Translations under genes and position numbers: made by a program
Notes under the pieces: generated by a model
What the model saw: the letters and a program-made list of their open reading frames with translations, nothing else
Database searches by the model: none
What the model was told of the DNA's origin: nothing
Assembly (NCBI GenBank): GCA_934532985.1
Contig: CAKTAV010000007.1
Coordinates: forward strand, 34,714-98,713
Origin: an uncultured Butyricicoccus sp.
GTDB lineage: Bacteria; Bacillota; Clostridia; Oscillospirales; Butyricicoccaceae
Reading direction: 5' to 3'
DNA length: 64,000 bases
Shown: piece after piece, positions 24,820-33,918 of the stretch
Layout: each line of letters opens with the position of its first letter
Position numbering within the stretch: the stretch's first letter is position 1

Positions 24820-25992
24820 ATGGCTGATAATAAACGAGATTATTACGAGGTGCTGGGCGTAAAGAAGGGCGCAACGGATGACGAAATCAAGAAAGCGTAC
24901 CGCAAGCTCGCCAAGAAGTACCATCCTGATCTGAATAAAGACAACCCCGACGCGGCAGAAAAATTCAAGGAAGCCGGCGAAGCGTATGCTGTCCTTTCCG
25001 ATAAGGAAAAGCGCGCCCGTTATGACCAGTTTGGTTTTGCCGGAGTGGATCCGAACTATGGCGCTGGCGGCGCCGGAGGCGGCTTTGGCGGCGGCTTCCA
25101 AGACGTCGATCTGGGCGATATTTTCGGCAGCTTCTTTGGCGGCGGTTTTAGTGGCTTTGGCGGCGGCGGACGTAGCCGCGCCGATGCACCGCGTCAGGGC
25201 GAATCTGTCCGCAAGACGATTGTGATTTCCTTTGAGGAAGCCGTCGCCGGCTGTGATAAGAAAATCACGGTCGACCGCGTGGAAAACTGTACGGAATGCG
25301 GCGGCAGCGGCGCGGCAGCCGGTACCCATCCGGAAACCTGCCCGCACTGCAACGGTACCGGTCAGATTCGTACCACGCAGCGCACTGCCTTTGGCACGTT
25401 CGCATCCTCTTCCCCGTGCCCAAATTGCCACGGCACCGGTAAGATCATCAAGACCCCGTGCAAGAAGTGCGGCGGCTCCGGCAAGGAGCGCCGCGGACGC
25501 ACGCTGGAGGTACACATCCCCGCCGGTATCGACGACGGGCAGAGCATTGCCCTGCACGGACAGGGCTCAGCGGGCAGCAACGGCGGCCCGAACGGCGATG
25601 TCATCATCTCAGTCGGTGTTCGTCCGCATCCGCTGTTCACCCGTGACGGCTTCAACATCTGGTGCGAGGTTCCGATCTCTTACACGCAGGCTTGTCTGGG
25701 GGACACGCTCGTCGTTCCAACCATTGACGGCAAGGTAGAATACACTCTGCCGGCCGGCACACAGCCGGGCACGGTATTCCGTATGCGCGGCAAGGGCGTT
25801 CCGTTTATCAACTCACGCGGACGCGGCGACCAGTACATTCGCGTCACACTGGAGGTTCCGAAGAACCTCAGCAACGAGCAGAAGGATCTGCTGCGCAAGC
25901 TGGAGGACAGTGCAACGCCGCAGAACCACCCCAACCGCAAGGGCTTCCGCGAAAAGATGAAGGATCTCTTCGGCAAAAAGGACGCGAAATGA
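24820..25992 (+). CDS. dnaJ: Chaperone DnaJ (type I Hsp40)
   Basis: 390 residues. The J domain has 'KKYHPDLN' with the essential HPD. A Gly/Phe-rich stretch covers about 78-115. Four zinc-binding repeats follow: 'CTECGGSG', 'CPHCNGTG', 'CPNCHGTG' and 'CKKCGGSG'. The substrate-binding C-terminal domain is complete. It stimulates DnaK ATPase and delivers substrates. AGGAGG precedes the ATG. It is the last gene of the hrcA operon. Confidence 0.98.
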   Translation: MADNKRDYYEVLGVKKGATDDEIKKAYRKLAKKYHPDLNKDNPDAAEKFKEAGEAYAVLSDKEKRARYDQFGFAGVDPNYGAGGAGGGFGGGFQDVDLGDIFGSFFGGGFSGFGGGGRSRADAPRQGESVRKTIVISFEEAVAGCDKKITVDRVENCTECGGSGAAAGTHPETCPHCNGTGQIRTTQRTAFGTFASSSPCPNCHGTGKIIKTPCKKCGGSGKERRGRTLEVHIPAGIDDGQSIALHGQGSAGSNGGPNGDVIISVGVRPHPLFTRDGFNIWCEVPISYTQACLGDTLVVPTIDGKVEYTLPAGTQPGTVFRMRGKGVPFINSRGRGDQYIRVTLEVPKNLSNEQKDLLRKLEDSATPQNHPNRKGFREKMKDLFGKKDAK

Positions 25993-26035
25993 GATAGGTA
26001 AAATTCCATCATTCCGAATTCCATAACTGTATAGC

Positions 26036-26068
26036 AAAACGTCTCAGTACATTGTACCGAGGCGTTTT
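26036..26068. terminator. Terminator between dnaJ and the LysR gene
   Basis: AAAACGTCTC (26036-26045) pairs with GAGGCGTTTT (26059-26068), including a G-U pair. It has A-run and T-run on its two sides and so serves both convergent genes. Confidence 0.85.
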
Positions 26069-26080
26069 TGTTGTTCTTTT

Positions 26081-26950
26081 TTATCGTACCAAATACTCCA
26101 AAAAACGCCGCACTGCCAGCGGCGCCGTCTTTCGATCACGCACCGCGATACCGATTTTGCGATACGCCGTCTGATCCAAATCGCGTATCTCCACATCATA
26201 CCGAATGTCTTCCAGCGAAAGCTGTGGAAAGAAGGCAATACCGATTCCGTTTTCCACCATAGTCATCGCCGTCGCGTCGTCCTCCGTCATAATCCGGACG
26301 CTGGAAATCAAATCATGGCGCACGAGCAAATCATAGATAACACGATTTTCTCCTCCGCCACTCTCCAGCAGCATCAGACGCTCCTTTTTCAGCATCTCAA
26401 TCGGCACAACGTCCAACCGCGTCAGCGGATGTCCCTTGGGCAGAATAATCTGAACACGATCCTCCGCCAACGGGAATACGTCAATATCCAGTTCAGTTGG
26501 CAGACACACGCAGCCGCAGTCAATCTGCCCCTCCATCAGCCATTCCTCAATTTCCTCATATGCGCCCGCCCGCAGCTCAAATTCCACCTCGGGAAAGTCT
26601 TGACAAAACGCTTTAATAATACTGGGCATCCAAACCGTCGCCACACTGTGAAACACACCAATGCGCAGCTTAGCCGATTTTAATCCATTTAACTCTGCCA
26701 CCTGCCGCTGAAGCAGATCAAAGTCCTCACAAACGCGCTTCACATAGGAAATCAGCCGCTGTCCGTCCGCCGTCAGCTTGACGCCGCCGTGACGGCGCTC
26801 CAGCAGCGCCACATGCCATTCCTTCTCCAAATCGTTCACCATGTGACTGATGCCAGACTGCGAATATGCCAGCGCCTCCGCCGCGCGGGTAAAGCTGCCG
26901 TATTCTGCGGTTTTCACCAGCGCCATGTATTTTTGCAGGTTCATTTCCAT
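26081..26950 (-). CDS. LysR family transcriptional regulator
   Basis: 289 residues from ATG 26950, with AGGAG 10 nt upstream. The N-terminal helix-turn-helix reads 'TAEYGSFTRAAEALAYSQS' then 'HMVNDLEKEWHVALLERR'. The rest is the two-lobed periplasmic-binding-like effector domain ('LRIGVFHSVATVWMPSIIKAF'). It is divergent from the first EamA gene 147 bp away, so it probably controls that transporter cluster and itself. The effector is unknown. Confidence 0.9.
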   Translation of the reverse strand: MEMNLQKYMALVKTAEYGSFTRAAEALAYSQSGISHMVNDLEKEWHVALLERRHGGVKLTADGQRLISYVKRVCEDFDLLQRQVAELNGLKSAKLRIGVFHSVATVWMPSIIKAFCQDFPEVEFELRAGAYEEIEEWLMEGQIDCGCVCLPTELDIDVFPLAEDRVQIILPKGHPLTRLDVVPIEMLKKERLMLLESGGGENRVIYDLLVRHDLISSVRIMTEDDATAMTMVENGIGIAFFPQLSLEDIRYDVEIRDLDQTAYRKIGIAVRDRKTAPLAVRRFLEYLVR

Positions 26951-27097
26951 CGTTTCTTCTCTCCTTGCTCTATCCCACCATTTTTTTCTTTGTTTCTGCA
27001 CGTTTTCTCATAATTTTATGAAAAACATTCGCTTTTCTAATTTCACTTTTCATGATACACTGTTTGTAGCAAAAAAACAAGAATTCGAGGTCCTCTC

Positions 27098-27976
27098 ATG
27101 AATCAATATTTCCTTACCTATCTTGCCTCGCTGCTCTTTGCTGGTACCAATGGCATCGCGGCAAGCTTTATGTCACTTTCCAGCTATGAAATCGTCTTTC
27201 TACGCTGTTTTATGGCATTTTTTGTCGTACTTGCACTATTTCTCATCACGCAAAAGGGGCGCTTCACGATGTTCCGGCATCCGCGTTCTCTCTTTTTCGT
27301 CGCGCTGTCCGGCGCGTCGATGGGCGCAAACTGGATGTTCTTATACGAGGCCTATGACCAAATCGGCGTCACGCTCGCCACACTGGCCTGCTACTGCGGC
27401 CCGGTTATCGTCATGGCGCTGTCGCCGCTGCTGTTTCATGAGCGGCTCTCGCTCGCCAAGGTCGGCGGCTTCGGTGTCGTTTTCCTCGGCATTATTCTGG
27501 TCAACGGACAGGTTTTTCTCGCTGGAAATTCCGGCTGGGGTCTGTTTTGCGCCGCAATGACCATGGTCACCTATGCCTGCATGATTGTCTTTAACAAGTT
27601 TGGCACGGAAATCGGCGGTTTAGAAAACTCCGTTGTACTGTTCTTTGTCTCCTCTCTGGTCACCGGTATCTTTCTGGTGATCCAGCAGGGATTTCATCTT
27701 TCGATTCAGCCGACAGACATCCTGCCGTTGCTGTATCTCGGCTTCCTGAGCACCGGCGTGGGCAACCACCTGTACTTTGCCTCCATGAAGCATCTGCCGG
27801 CACAGACCATCTCGGTCTGCGGCTATATCGAGCCGCTCGTCGCCGTCATCCTGTCCGCTCTCATTCTGCACGAAGCCATGAGCATCACCCAGATGATCGG
27901 CGCAGCATGTATCCTCGGCGGTGCCATCTTCTGCGAAATGATGCCGAACAAAATCGCGCACTCTGACCAATTATGA
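27098..27976 (+). CDS. EamA/DMT-family transporter, paralogue 1
   Basis: 292 residues with ten predicted membrane segments in two EamA halves. It begins 'MNQYFLTYLASLLFAGTNG', with 'LSSYEIVFLR' near residue 27. It is clearly paralogous to the next two genes, which share 'LSSYEIV.LR' and 'LPAQ...GY.EP'. DMT proteins of this type export amino acids or other metabolites; the substrate here is unknown. The ribosome site is weak (GAGG). It is divergent from the LysR gene. Confidence 0.88.
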   Translation: MNQYFLTYLASLLFAGTNGIAASFMSLSSYEIVFLRCFMAFFVVLALFLITQKGRFTMFRHPRSLFFVALSGASMGANWMFLYEAYDQIGVTLATLACYCGPVIVMALSPLLFHERLSLAKVGGFGVVFLGIILVNGQVFLAGNSGWGLFCAAMTMVTYACMIVFNKFGTEIGGLENSVVLFFVSSLVTGIFLVIQQGFHLSIQPTDILPLLYLGFLSTGVGNHLYFASMKHLPAQTISVCGYIEPLVAVILSALILHEAMSITQMIGAACILGGAIFCEMMPNKIAHSDQL

Positions 27977-28098
27977 CCTTCCTTTTTTCATACTACCTAC
28001 GCTCTATGCCGTCCTGAACGGGACGGCACAGGGGCGATTCTGGGGCGGACTATTTACCTATCTATTCTCAAAAAAATCGATCTATAATTGCAAATTTT

Positions 28099-28225
28099 AA
28101 TCCCTTCAGTCAGTTGCTACGCAATTTCTCGCTACGCTCACATGCCACTGGCATGACGCAGCCCGTTGCATCAAGGGGCGCTTTGGTGCAGACTTTTTCA
28201 CTGGATATTCTCAATGTAAATCTTC
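28099..28225 (-). repeat. Dispersed repeat, type 1, between EamA genes
   Basis: AATCCCTTCAGTCAG, a degenerate palindrome, then CATGCC-act-GGCATG, then GCATCAAGGGGCGC and TTTGGTGCA. It ends near the border motif ATTCTCAATGTAAATCTTC (28207-28225). It occupies the 328-bp gap between the first two transporter genes. A separate hairpin, TGCCGTCC/GGACGGCA, lies at 28007-28028. Confidence 0.75.
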
Positions 28226-28305
28226 TCATAATTACCCTTATAGCCAACTCTGTTGTATTTTGCAACGTTTTTTTCAATCAACTCCCACAGAAAGGCTTTC
28301 CCCCT

Positions 28306-29184
28306 ATGAATCCATACTATCTCGCCTATATTGTCTCGCTGGTTCTGTGCGGCACCAGCGGCATTGCCGCCGGTTTTATCCATCTGTCCAGCTACGAAAT
28401 CGTACTTTTGCGCTTTGGTCTGGCCAGTATCCTGCTGTTTATCGTTTATATGGTTCGCTTCAAGGGAAAATTTACGTTTTACCGTCATAAGCGCTCGTTT
28501 TTCTTCCTCGTGCTCGCGGGTCTGATTCTCGGCGTCAACGTCCTGTTCTTATTTGAGGCGTATCAACAGGTCGGCGTACCACTCGGCATACTGGGTGACT
28601 ACTGTGGCCCTGCCCTTGTCATGCTGCTCTCGCCGATTCTGTTCCACGAACAGCTGACGGTTCGCAAGCTGCTGGCGTTTGCCATCGTTGTCGTCGGCGT
28701 TGTCTTGGTCAACGGCCCGGTCTTTTTGGAGGGCAGCTCCGGCTGGGGTCTGTTCTGCTGTGCGATGTCCGGCGTAACCTTAGGCGCCATGGTTGTCTGC
28801 AATAAGTTTTCTACCGAAATTCAAGGCTTGGAGAGTTCTTTGCTGACGTTTATTATTTGCAGCGCGGTCATCGCCGTCTTTGTTATCTCCCGCCAGGGCT
28901 TCACGATAACCATCATCCCGACGGATTGGCCCGCGATTTTATTCATGAGCCTGATCAGCACAGGCATCGGCAACAACCTGAACATTTCATCTATGAAACA
29001 TCTTCCGGCTCAGTCAGTCTCCGTCCTCGGTTATCTGGAGCCGATGACCGCCGTTATCTTATCCGCATTGATTCTGCACCAGCAGATGAGTCCCTTGCAG
29101 ATGGTTGGCGCAGGCTGTATCCTCGGCGGCGCGATTCTCTGTGAACGGATGGGACGAAAACCCGCACACGCGGACCAGTTGTGA
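28306..29184 (+). CDS. EamA/DMT-family transporter, paralogue 2
   Basis: 292 residues from ATG 28306, chosen by alignment with its two paralogues ('MNPYYLAYIVSLVLCGTSG') and an AGAAAGG upstream. The frame extends back into repeat DNA to 28114, but that part is not conserved. Two EamA domains; the fourth-helix region reads 'GYLEPMTAVILSALILHQQM'. The substrate is unknown. It is part of a triplicated cluster facing the LysR gene. Confidence 0.88.
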   Translation: MNPYYLAYIVSLVLCGTSGIAAGFIHLSSYEIVLLRFGLASILLFIVYMVRFKGKFTFYRHKRSFFFLVLAGLILGVNVLFLFEAYQQVGVPLGILGDYCGPALVMLLSPILFHEQLTVRKLLAFAIVVVGVVLVNGPVFLEGSSGWGLFCCAMSGVTLGAMVVCNKFSTEIQGLESSLLTFIICSAVIAVFVISRQGFTITIIPTDWPAILFMSLISTGIGNNLNISSMKHLPAQSVSVLGYLEPMTAVILSALILHQQMSPLQMVGAGCILGGAILCERMGRKPAHADQL

Positions 29185-29233
29185 CCGCTGTCTTCTGATA
29201 GCAATACATTTGGAGCGAACGATTTATTTGTCT

Positions 29234-29460
29234 GCGCTCAGGGTAAATTCCACCATATATCGCCCCTGTGCAAGGGGAGATGTCACGGCATTGCCATGAC
29301 AGAGGGGTTGTCGGTTGACAGTTAGCTCTTATCTATATGGCGGCGTACAATCCCTCAGTCGGCTTCGCCGACATCCCGCTTTCGCTTCACTCACATGCCA
29401 CTGGCATGACGCGTCCCGTTTACACAAGGGAGCTAAAAACCATAAGATTTACTCTGAGCA
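29234..29460 (+). repeat. Composite dispersed repeat (two variable hairpins) between EamA genes
   Basis: Flanked by the border motif at both ends (CTCAGGGTAAATTC near 29237, and AAGATTTACTCTGAGCA near 29444). It contains TCGCCCCTGTGCAAGGGGAG, variable hairpin TGTCA...TGACA, AGAGGGGTTGTCGG, ACAATCCCTCAGTC, variable hairpin CATGCC-act-GGCATG, and CACAAGGGAGCTAAA. It has the same architecture as 49544-49735. Confidence 0.8.
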
Positions 29461-29530
29461 CCGCATAACTCCCCCCTTACACAACAAGTCGCGGCACGCT
29501 GTGCCTGCGGCAGGAAAGGATGTCCTTTTT

Positions 29531-30409
29531 ATGAATCAATACTATTTTGCATACTTCTTCGGTCTGTTTATGGGCGCGACCAACGGCATCAGCGCCAGCT
29601 ACATTCATCTGTCCAGCTACGAGATTGTCTTTCTGCGCTTTTGTCTGGCAACACCGATGCTGCTGCTTTTGTTCTTGATTTTGCAAAAAGGGCGCTTCAC
29701 ATTTTATCGGTACAAGAAATCCTGTTTCTTTCTGGCGCTCTCTGGCCTATCTCTCGCCGGAAATGTCCTGTTTCTGTTTGAGGCTTACGACGCCCTTGGC
29801 GTCAACCTCGCCATTCTTGCCAACTATATCGGTCCGGTGCTGGTAATCCTGCTCTCGCCAGTTCTGTTTCACGAACGGCTGACACTTGCAAAGCTCGCCG
29901 CGCTGGCTGTCGTTCTCACTGGCATTGTGCTGGTCAACGGTCAGGTCTTTCTGGAAGGCAGCTCCGGATGGGGGCTGTTTTGCGGCGGCATGGCGGCAGT
30001 CTGTCTGGCTTCCATGAACATCTGCAACAAATTTGCGCAGGACATCAAGGGCTTGGAAAATTCTCTGCTGGCGTTTTTTATCGCCACGGTCACGATTGCG
30101 GTTTTTGTCGGCTCGCGGCAGAGTCTTGTCATCGTACCCGCCGCCTCCGATTGGCCGCCTCTCCTGTTCCTTGGGCTTATCAGCACTGGTATCGGCAACA
30201 ACCTGTATTTTGTCGCCGCCAAACGCCTTCCCGCACAGACCATCGCAATTTGCGGCTATATCGAGCCGGTACTCGTCATGATTCTCTCATTCTTTATCCT
30301 GCATGAGGTCATGAGTCCCGTCCAGCTGGTCGGCGCCGCCTGTATTCTCAGCGGAGCGATCTTCTGTGAGACCCGCCCCAAGGAGCTGGTTGGTTCTACC
30401 GCACTTTGA
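29531..30409 (+). CDS. EamA/DMT-family transporter, paralogue 3
   Basis: 292 residues from ATG 29531 ('MNQYYFAYFFGLFMGATNG'), with AGGAAAGGA upstream. The longer frame back to 29315 runs through repeat DNA. It has the same ten-helix, two-domain plan as its neighbours. The three copies have drifted well apart, so the duplications are not recent. A terminator follows at 30418. Confidence 0.88.
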   Translation: MNQYYFAYFFGLFMGATNGISASYIHLSSYEIVFLRFCLATPMLLLLFLILQKGRFTFYRYKKSCFFLALSGLSLAGNVLFLFEAYDALGVNLAILANYIGPVLVILLSPVLFHERLTLAKLAALAVVLTGIVLVNGQVFLEGSSGWGLFCGGMAAVCLASMNICNKFAQDIKGLENSLLAFFIATVTIAVFVGSRQSLVIVPAASDWPPLLFLGLISTGIGNNLYFVAAKRLPAQTIAICGYIEPVLVMILSFFILHEVMSPVQLVGAACILSGAIFCETRPKELVGSTAL

Positions 30410-30417
30410 GCAGATTG

Positions 30418-30450
30418 CCTCCTATTCGACACTTTCGGATAGGAGGTTTT
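30418..30450 (+). terminator. Terminator of the third EamA gene
   Basis: CCTCCTAT (30418-30425) pairs with ATAGGAGG (30439-30446), and four T residues follow. Confidence 0.75.
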
Positions 30451-30556
30451 ATTCTTCCTCCAAATCTCTCAAAACAGCCTTGCATCTTCCCTCCGCCCGT
30501 ACTATCATGGTAGGCGGAGTATTTTTTTCTCTCAAATCATCCCGAAAGGAACTATT

Positions 30557-31468
30557 ATGAGCACCGTATTATACAAAGCCGCCGCGTTTCTCATCATGAT
30601 CGGCATGGGATATTTCTGCAAGGCCCGCCGTATCCTTCGCCCCGACGACAGTCAGGTTATTATGAAGATTATCATCAACTTTACCATGCCTGCCGCTATG
30701 ATTTCCGGCTTCCGTGATTTCTCGCTGGATCTGTCGCTGGCGTTTGCCATCGCGCTCGGCTTTGGATTCAATCTGGTGCTGATTGCCGCGGGCTGGATCA
30801 CGTCTCTGCGCCGCGATCCGCAGCTCCGCGCGCTGTATCTGCTCAACATCCCGACGTATAACATCGGCAACTTTGTTCTGCCATTTATTCAGGGCTTTTT
30901 CCCGTCCTCTGCCGTGCTGTGTTTGAGCATGTTTGACGCGGGCAATAACCCGATTGGCGGCGGCATTGTCTATTCCATTGCCAGCTCCGCCGCCGGTGGC
31001 TCCAGCCGCCTGTCCCTGCACGATATTCTGGACAAGCTGTTTCATTCCCCGCCGTTCTTGGCATACTTTATCATGATGCTGATCTATCTCCCAGGCTTCC
31101 GCCTGTCGCCCGCCTTTTTTGACCTGTGCGATATGTTCGGAAAGGGCAACTGCTTCCTCGCCATGTTCACCCTCGGCCTGATCTTCGAGCTGCATCTGCC
31201 GCAGGAGGACACCCTGGAGGTCGTTCGCATTCTGGCGCTGCGCTACGGTCTGTGCGCACTGTGCGCTGCGGCGGTCTTTTTCCTGTCTCCGTTTGATCTG
31301 CTGATTCGTCAGACGCTGGTGCTCTGTCTGCTCGGTCCGGTGACCACGCTGTCGATTTCCTACGGTATTTCCTGCGGCTGCAAACAGTCCATGATCGCTG
31401 CACTCAGCTCGCTGAGTATGCTGTTGAGCTTTATCCTGTCCATGGGTCTGCTGATCTTCTGGGCATAA
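30557..31468 (+). CDS. AEC family (auxin efflux carrier-like) transporter
   Basis: 303 residues, about ten membrane segments. Family features are 'RPDDSQVIMKIIINFTMPA' near the N-terminus and 'NIPTYNIGNFVLPFIQGFF' in the middle. Bacterial AEC proteins move organic acids such as malate or malonate. AAAGGAA precedes the ATG. The chromate-type transporter genes follow 19 bp after the stop, so an operon is likely. Confidence 0.85.
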   Translation: MSTVLYKAAAFLIMIGMGYFCKARRILRPDDSQVIMKIIINFTMPAAMISGFRDFSLDLSLAFAIALGFGFNLVLIAAGWITSLRRDPQLRALYLLNIPTYNIGNFVLPFIQGFFPSSAVLCLSMFDAGNNPIGGGIVYSIASSAAGGSSRLSLHDILDKLFHSPPFLAYFIMMLIYLPGFRLSPAFFDLCDMFGKGNCFLAMFTLGLIFELHLPQEDTLEVVRILALRYGLCALCAAAVFFLSPFDLLIRQTLVLCLLGPVTTLSISYGISCGCKQSMIAALSSLSMLLSFILSMGLLIFWA

Positions 31469-31487
31469 ACTAAGGAGGTATTTCTCT

Positions 31488-32030
31488 GTGAACGCATATA
31501 TCACATTGTTTCTCACGTTTGCCAAGGTCGGCGTCATGACCTTTGGCGGCGGCTATGCGATGCTGCCGATTTTACAGCGTGAGGTTGTCGAAAACAAGGG
31601 CTGGGCTACCGACGAAGAGCTGGCGGATTATTTCGCCATCGGTCAGTGCACCCCCGGCGTCATCGCCGTCAACACTGCTACCTTTATCGGGCAGAAGCAG
31701 CGCGGTATTCTCGGCGGTATCGTCGCCACCCTCGGCATGGTATTTCCGTCCCTCGTCATCATCAGCATCCTCGCCGGATTGATCACCAGCTTTTCGCATC
31801 TGCTGGTTGTCCAGCAGGCCATGGCCGGCGTTCGCGTCTGTGTCTGTGTGCTGATTCTTAACGCTGTACTCAAGCTCAGTAAAAGCTCCATCGTGGACAA
31901 GATCGCCTTTTGCATCTTTCTCGTGGTCTTTCTGGTATCGTATTTCACCAGCATTTCTCCGGTGATCTGCGTTGTCGCGGCGGCTATTGCCGGTATTTTG
32001 GTAAAAGTTGTTGGAGGTGCCCGCACATGA
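31488..32030 (+). CDS. chrA: Chromate-type transporter subunit (first half)
   Basis: 180 residues, one short-chain CHR domain with about six membrane segments and the signature 'VGVMTFGGGYAMLPILQREV'. The start is GTG 31488, with AAGGAGG upstream. Short-chain CHR proteins work in pairs that together equal one long ChrA. The partner gene overlaps its stop codon (ATGA at 32027-32030). The family includes chromate/sulfate exchangers, but many members have untested substrates. Confidence 0.88.
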   Translation: MNAYITLFLTFAKVGVMTFGGGYAMLPILQREVVENKGWATDEELADYFAIGQCTPGVIAVNTATFIGQKQRGILGGIVATLGMVFPSLVIISILAGLITSFSHLLVVQQAMAGVRVCVCVLILNAVLKLSKSSIVDKIAFCIFLVVFLVSYFTSISPVICVVAAAIAGILVKVVGGART

Positions 32031-32593
32031 CATATCTTCGTCTGTTTTTTGAATTTTTCCGCACCGGTCTGTTTGCCGTTGGCGGCGGCTTGGCAACGCT
32101 GCCGTTTCTGCACGATATGGCAGACCGCACCGACTGGTTTTCACAGGCGCAGTTGTCGGATATGATTGCAGTCTCGGAATCCACCCCCGGCCCGATGGGC
32201 GTCAATATGGCAACCTATGTCGGCTTTACCACTGCCGGTATCCCCGGCGCGCTGTGCGCCACGCTGGGCTTGGTTGCCCCGTCGATTATTATTATCCTGA
32301 TTGTCGCCGCATCGCTCAAGGCCTTCCGTGACAACAAATACGTTGAGGCCGCCTTCTATGGCCTGCGTCCGGCCTCTACCGGACTGATCGCCGCCTCCGG
32401 CCTGTCGGTATTGGTCATGGCGCTGTGGAACAGCGGCGCTTCCAGCCTGCTCTCCGGCATCAAGGGAAAGGGCGCGGTGCTGTTTGTCGTCCTGCTCGTC
32501 CTCACACGATGGTGCCCAAAGGTCAAGGATCTGCATCCGATTGTGTTTATCGCGGCATCTGCCGCGGTGGGGATTTTGTTTCAGTTTGCGTAG
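32027..32593 (+). CDS. chrA: Chromate-type transporter subunit (second half)
   Basis: 188 residues from ATG 32027, which overlaps the previous stop by 4 nt and has TTGGAGGTG upstream. The CHR signature is 'TGLFAVGGGLATLPFLHDM'. It should form a heteromer of opposite topology with the preceding subunit, as in other two-gene CHR systems. Confidence 0.88.
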   Translation: MTYLRLFFEFFRTGLFAVGGGLATLPFLHDMADRTDWFSQAQLSDMIAVSESTPGPMGVNMATYVGFTTAGIPGALCATLGLVAPSIIIILIVAASLKAFRDNKYVEAAFYGLRPASTGLIAASGLSVLVMALWNSGASSLLSGIKGKGAVLFVVLLVLTRWCPKVKDLHPIVFIAASAAVGILFQFA

Positions 32594-32625
32594 GTCGCGA
32601 CGGAAAATTACACTATCTCGCAGTT

Positions 32626-32804
32626 AGCCGAAGCAGACTTGTTCGTCCTGCCCCGCGGAGGCCCTATTTCTTGTCATCAGACAAGAAGCAGCGGAAAGAA
32701 CCTGATTCAGCCAACTACGTTTCCTAAAAACCTTCCTTAACGCTCTACATGTGGAAAAACTGAATTAGAAGTTTTTCCACTATCGTAGGCTGTTATCGCC
32801 GAGG
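32626..32804 (-). repeat. Dispersed repeat, type 3, inverted copy
   Basis: About 180 bp that is the inverse complement of 56447-56628, with clear identity at AGCCGAAGCAGACTTGTTCG, GAGGCCC.ATTTCTTGTC, CTTCCTTA.CGCTCTACA and AGGCTGTTATCGC. A frame partly open here has no start signal. Together with the other copy it bounds 23.6 kb as an inverted pair. Confidence 0.85.
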
Positions 32805-32867
32805 GGAAGAAGCCGTGAAACCCGTCCACTACGATAATCCTTTTCACTGCATTCCTATTTTTCCACA

Positions 32868-32904
32868 CAAAAAAGCAAGGGAAACCAAACCGGTTTCCCT
32901 TGCT
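32868..32904 (-). terminator. Terminator of the transketolase operon
   Basis: AGCAAGGGAAACC (32874-32886) pairs with GGTTTCCCTTGCT (32892-32904); an A-run to the left gives the U-tract for minus-strand transcription. Confidence 0.92.
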
Positions 32905-32928
32905 GTATTATTGCAGGATTTGCAGAAA

Positions 32929-33903
32929 TTACTTTCTCTCCAGAACCTTCTTGACGTTGGCAACGATCTCTGCTGCGGTCAGCTTGTATGCCTCCTGCAG
33001 GAAAGACTGTGCGCCTACCTGACCGAACTCGTCATGTACGCCAACCATCTCAACCGGAGTCGGGCACTTTGCCGACAGAACGCGAGCAACAGCAGAGCCC
33101 AGACCGCAGGTGCAGTTGTGGTTTTCCGCGGTTACGATTGCGCCGGTCTCCTTGGCAGCCTTGACGATCAGATCCTCGTCGATCGGCTTCCAGGTGAACA
33201 TGTCGATAACGCGGATAGAGATACCTTCCTCAGCCAGAGCCTCGTAAGCCTTCAGTGCCTCATCGACCATGATGCCGGAAGCGATAACGGTAGCAACGTC
33301 CTTGTCGGATTCCTTCAGGGTGTTGCCCTTGCCGATTTCAAACTTGGAATCGTCGCCGTATACCTGAATAACGCCCTTACGGATCATGCGCATGTAGGAC
33401 AGCTGTCCCTCAACCTGCGTCAGCTGCTTGGTCAGCTCATGAACTGCGGTGAAGTCTGCCGGATCGATGACGATCGAGTGCGGAACAGACAGGTACAGTG
33501 CGCAGTCCTCAAACGGCATATGGGTGCCGCCGTTGTATGCTGCACAAACGCCCGGGTCAGAGCCCAGAACCTTAACGCCCAGCTTTGCATATGCCGCAGA
33601 CATGAATGCCTGGTCAAATGCGCGGCGGGAGGAGAAGCAGCCAAAGGAGTGCATCCAAACCTTCTTGCCCGTAGCGGTCAGACCAGCGGCAACGCCCATT
33701 GCGTTTGCCTCTGCAATACCGGCGTTGATGGTCTGGTTCGGGAATGCCTTTGCCAGCTTGCCGGTGTTAATGCAGTTATACAGGTCCGTGTCCACGTGCA
33801 TAACGGTCGGATCTGCTTCCATCAGCTCCAGCATTGCGGTAACGTAACCGTCACGGCAGTTGCGGGAGTCCTTCTCATGCTTACCAATTAACGTAAAACT
33901 CAT
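32929..33903 (-). CDS. Transketolase, C-terminal subunit
   Basis: 324 residues covering the pyrimidine-binding and C-terminal domains of a split transketolase. The catalytic glutamate that activates thiamine diphosphate lies in 'INAGIAEANAMGVAAGL', and 'AENHNCTCGLGSAVA' marks the start of the last domain. With its partner it should transfer two-carbon ketol units between sugar phosphates. AGGAGGG precedes ATG 33903. It lies 15 bp after the N-terminal subunit gene. Confidence 0.92.
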   Translation of the reverse strand: MSFTLIGKHEKDSRNCRDGYVTAMLELMEADPTVMHVDTDLYNCINTGKLAKAFPNQTINAGIAEANAMGVAAGLTATGKKVWMHSFGCFSSRRAFDQAFMSAAYAKLGVKVLGSDPGVCAAYNGGTHMPFEDCALYLSVPHSIVIDPADFTAVHELTKQLTQVEGQLSYMRMIRKGVIQVYGDDSKFEIGKGNTLKESDKDVATVIASGIMVDEALKAYEALAEEGISIRVIDMFTWKPIDEDLIVKAAKETGAIVTAENHNCTCGLGSAVARVLSAKCPTPVEMVGVHDEFGQVGAQSFLQEAYKLTAAEIVANVKKVLERK

Positions 33904-33918
33904 TTCGCGTGCCCTCCT

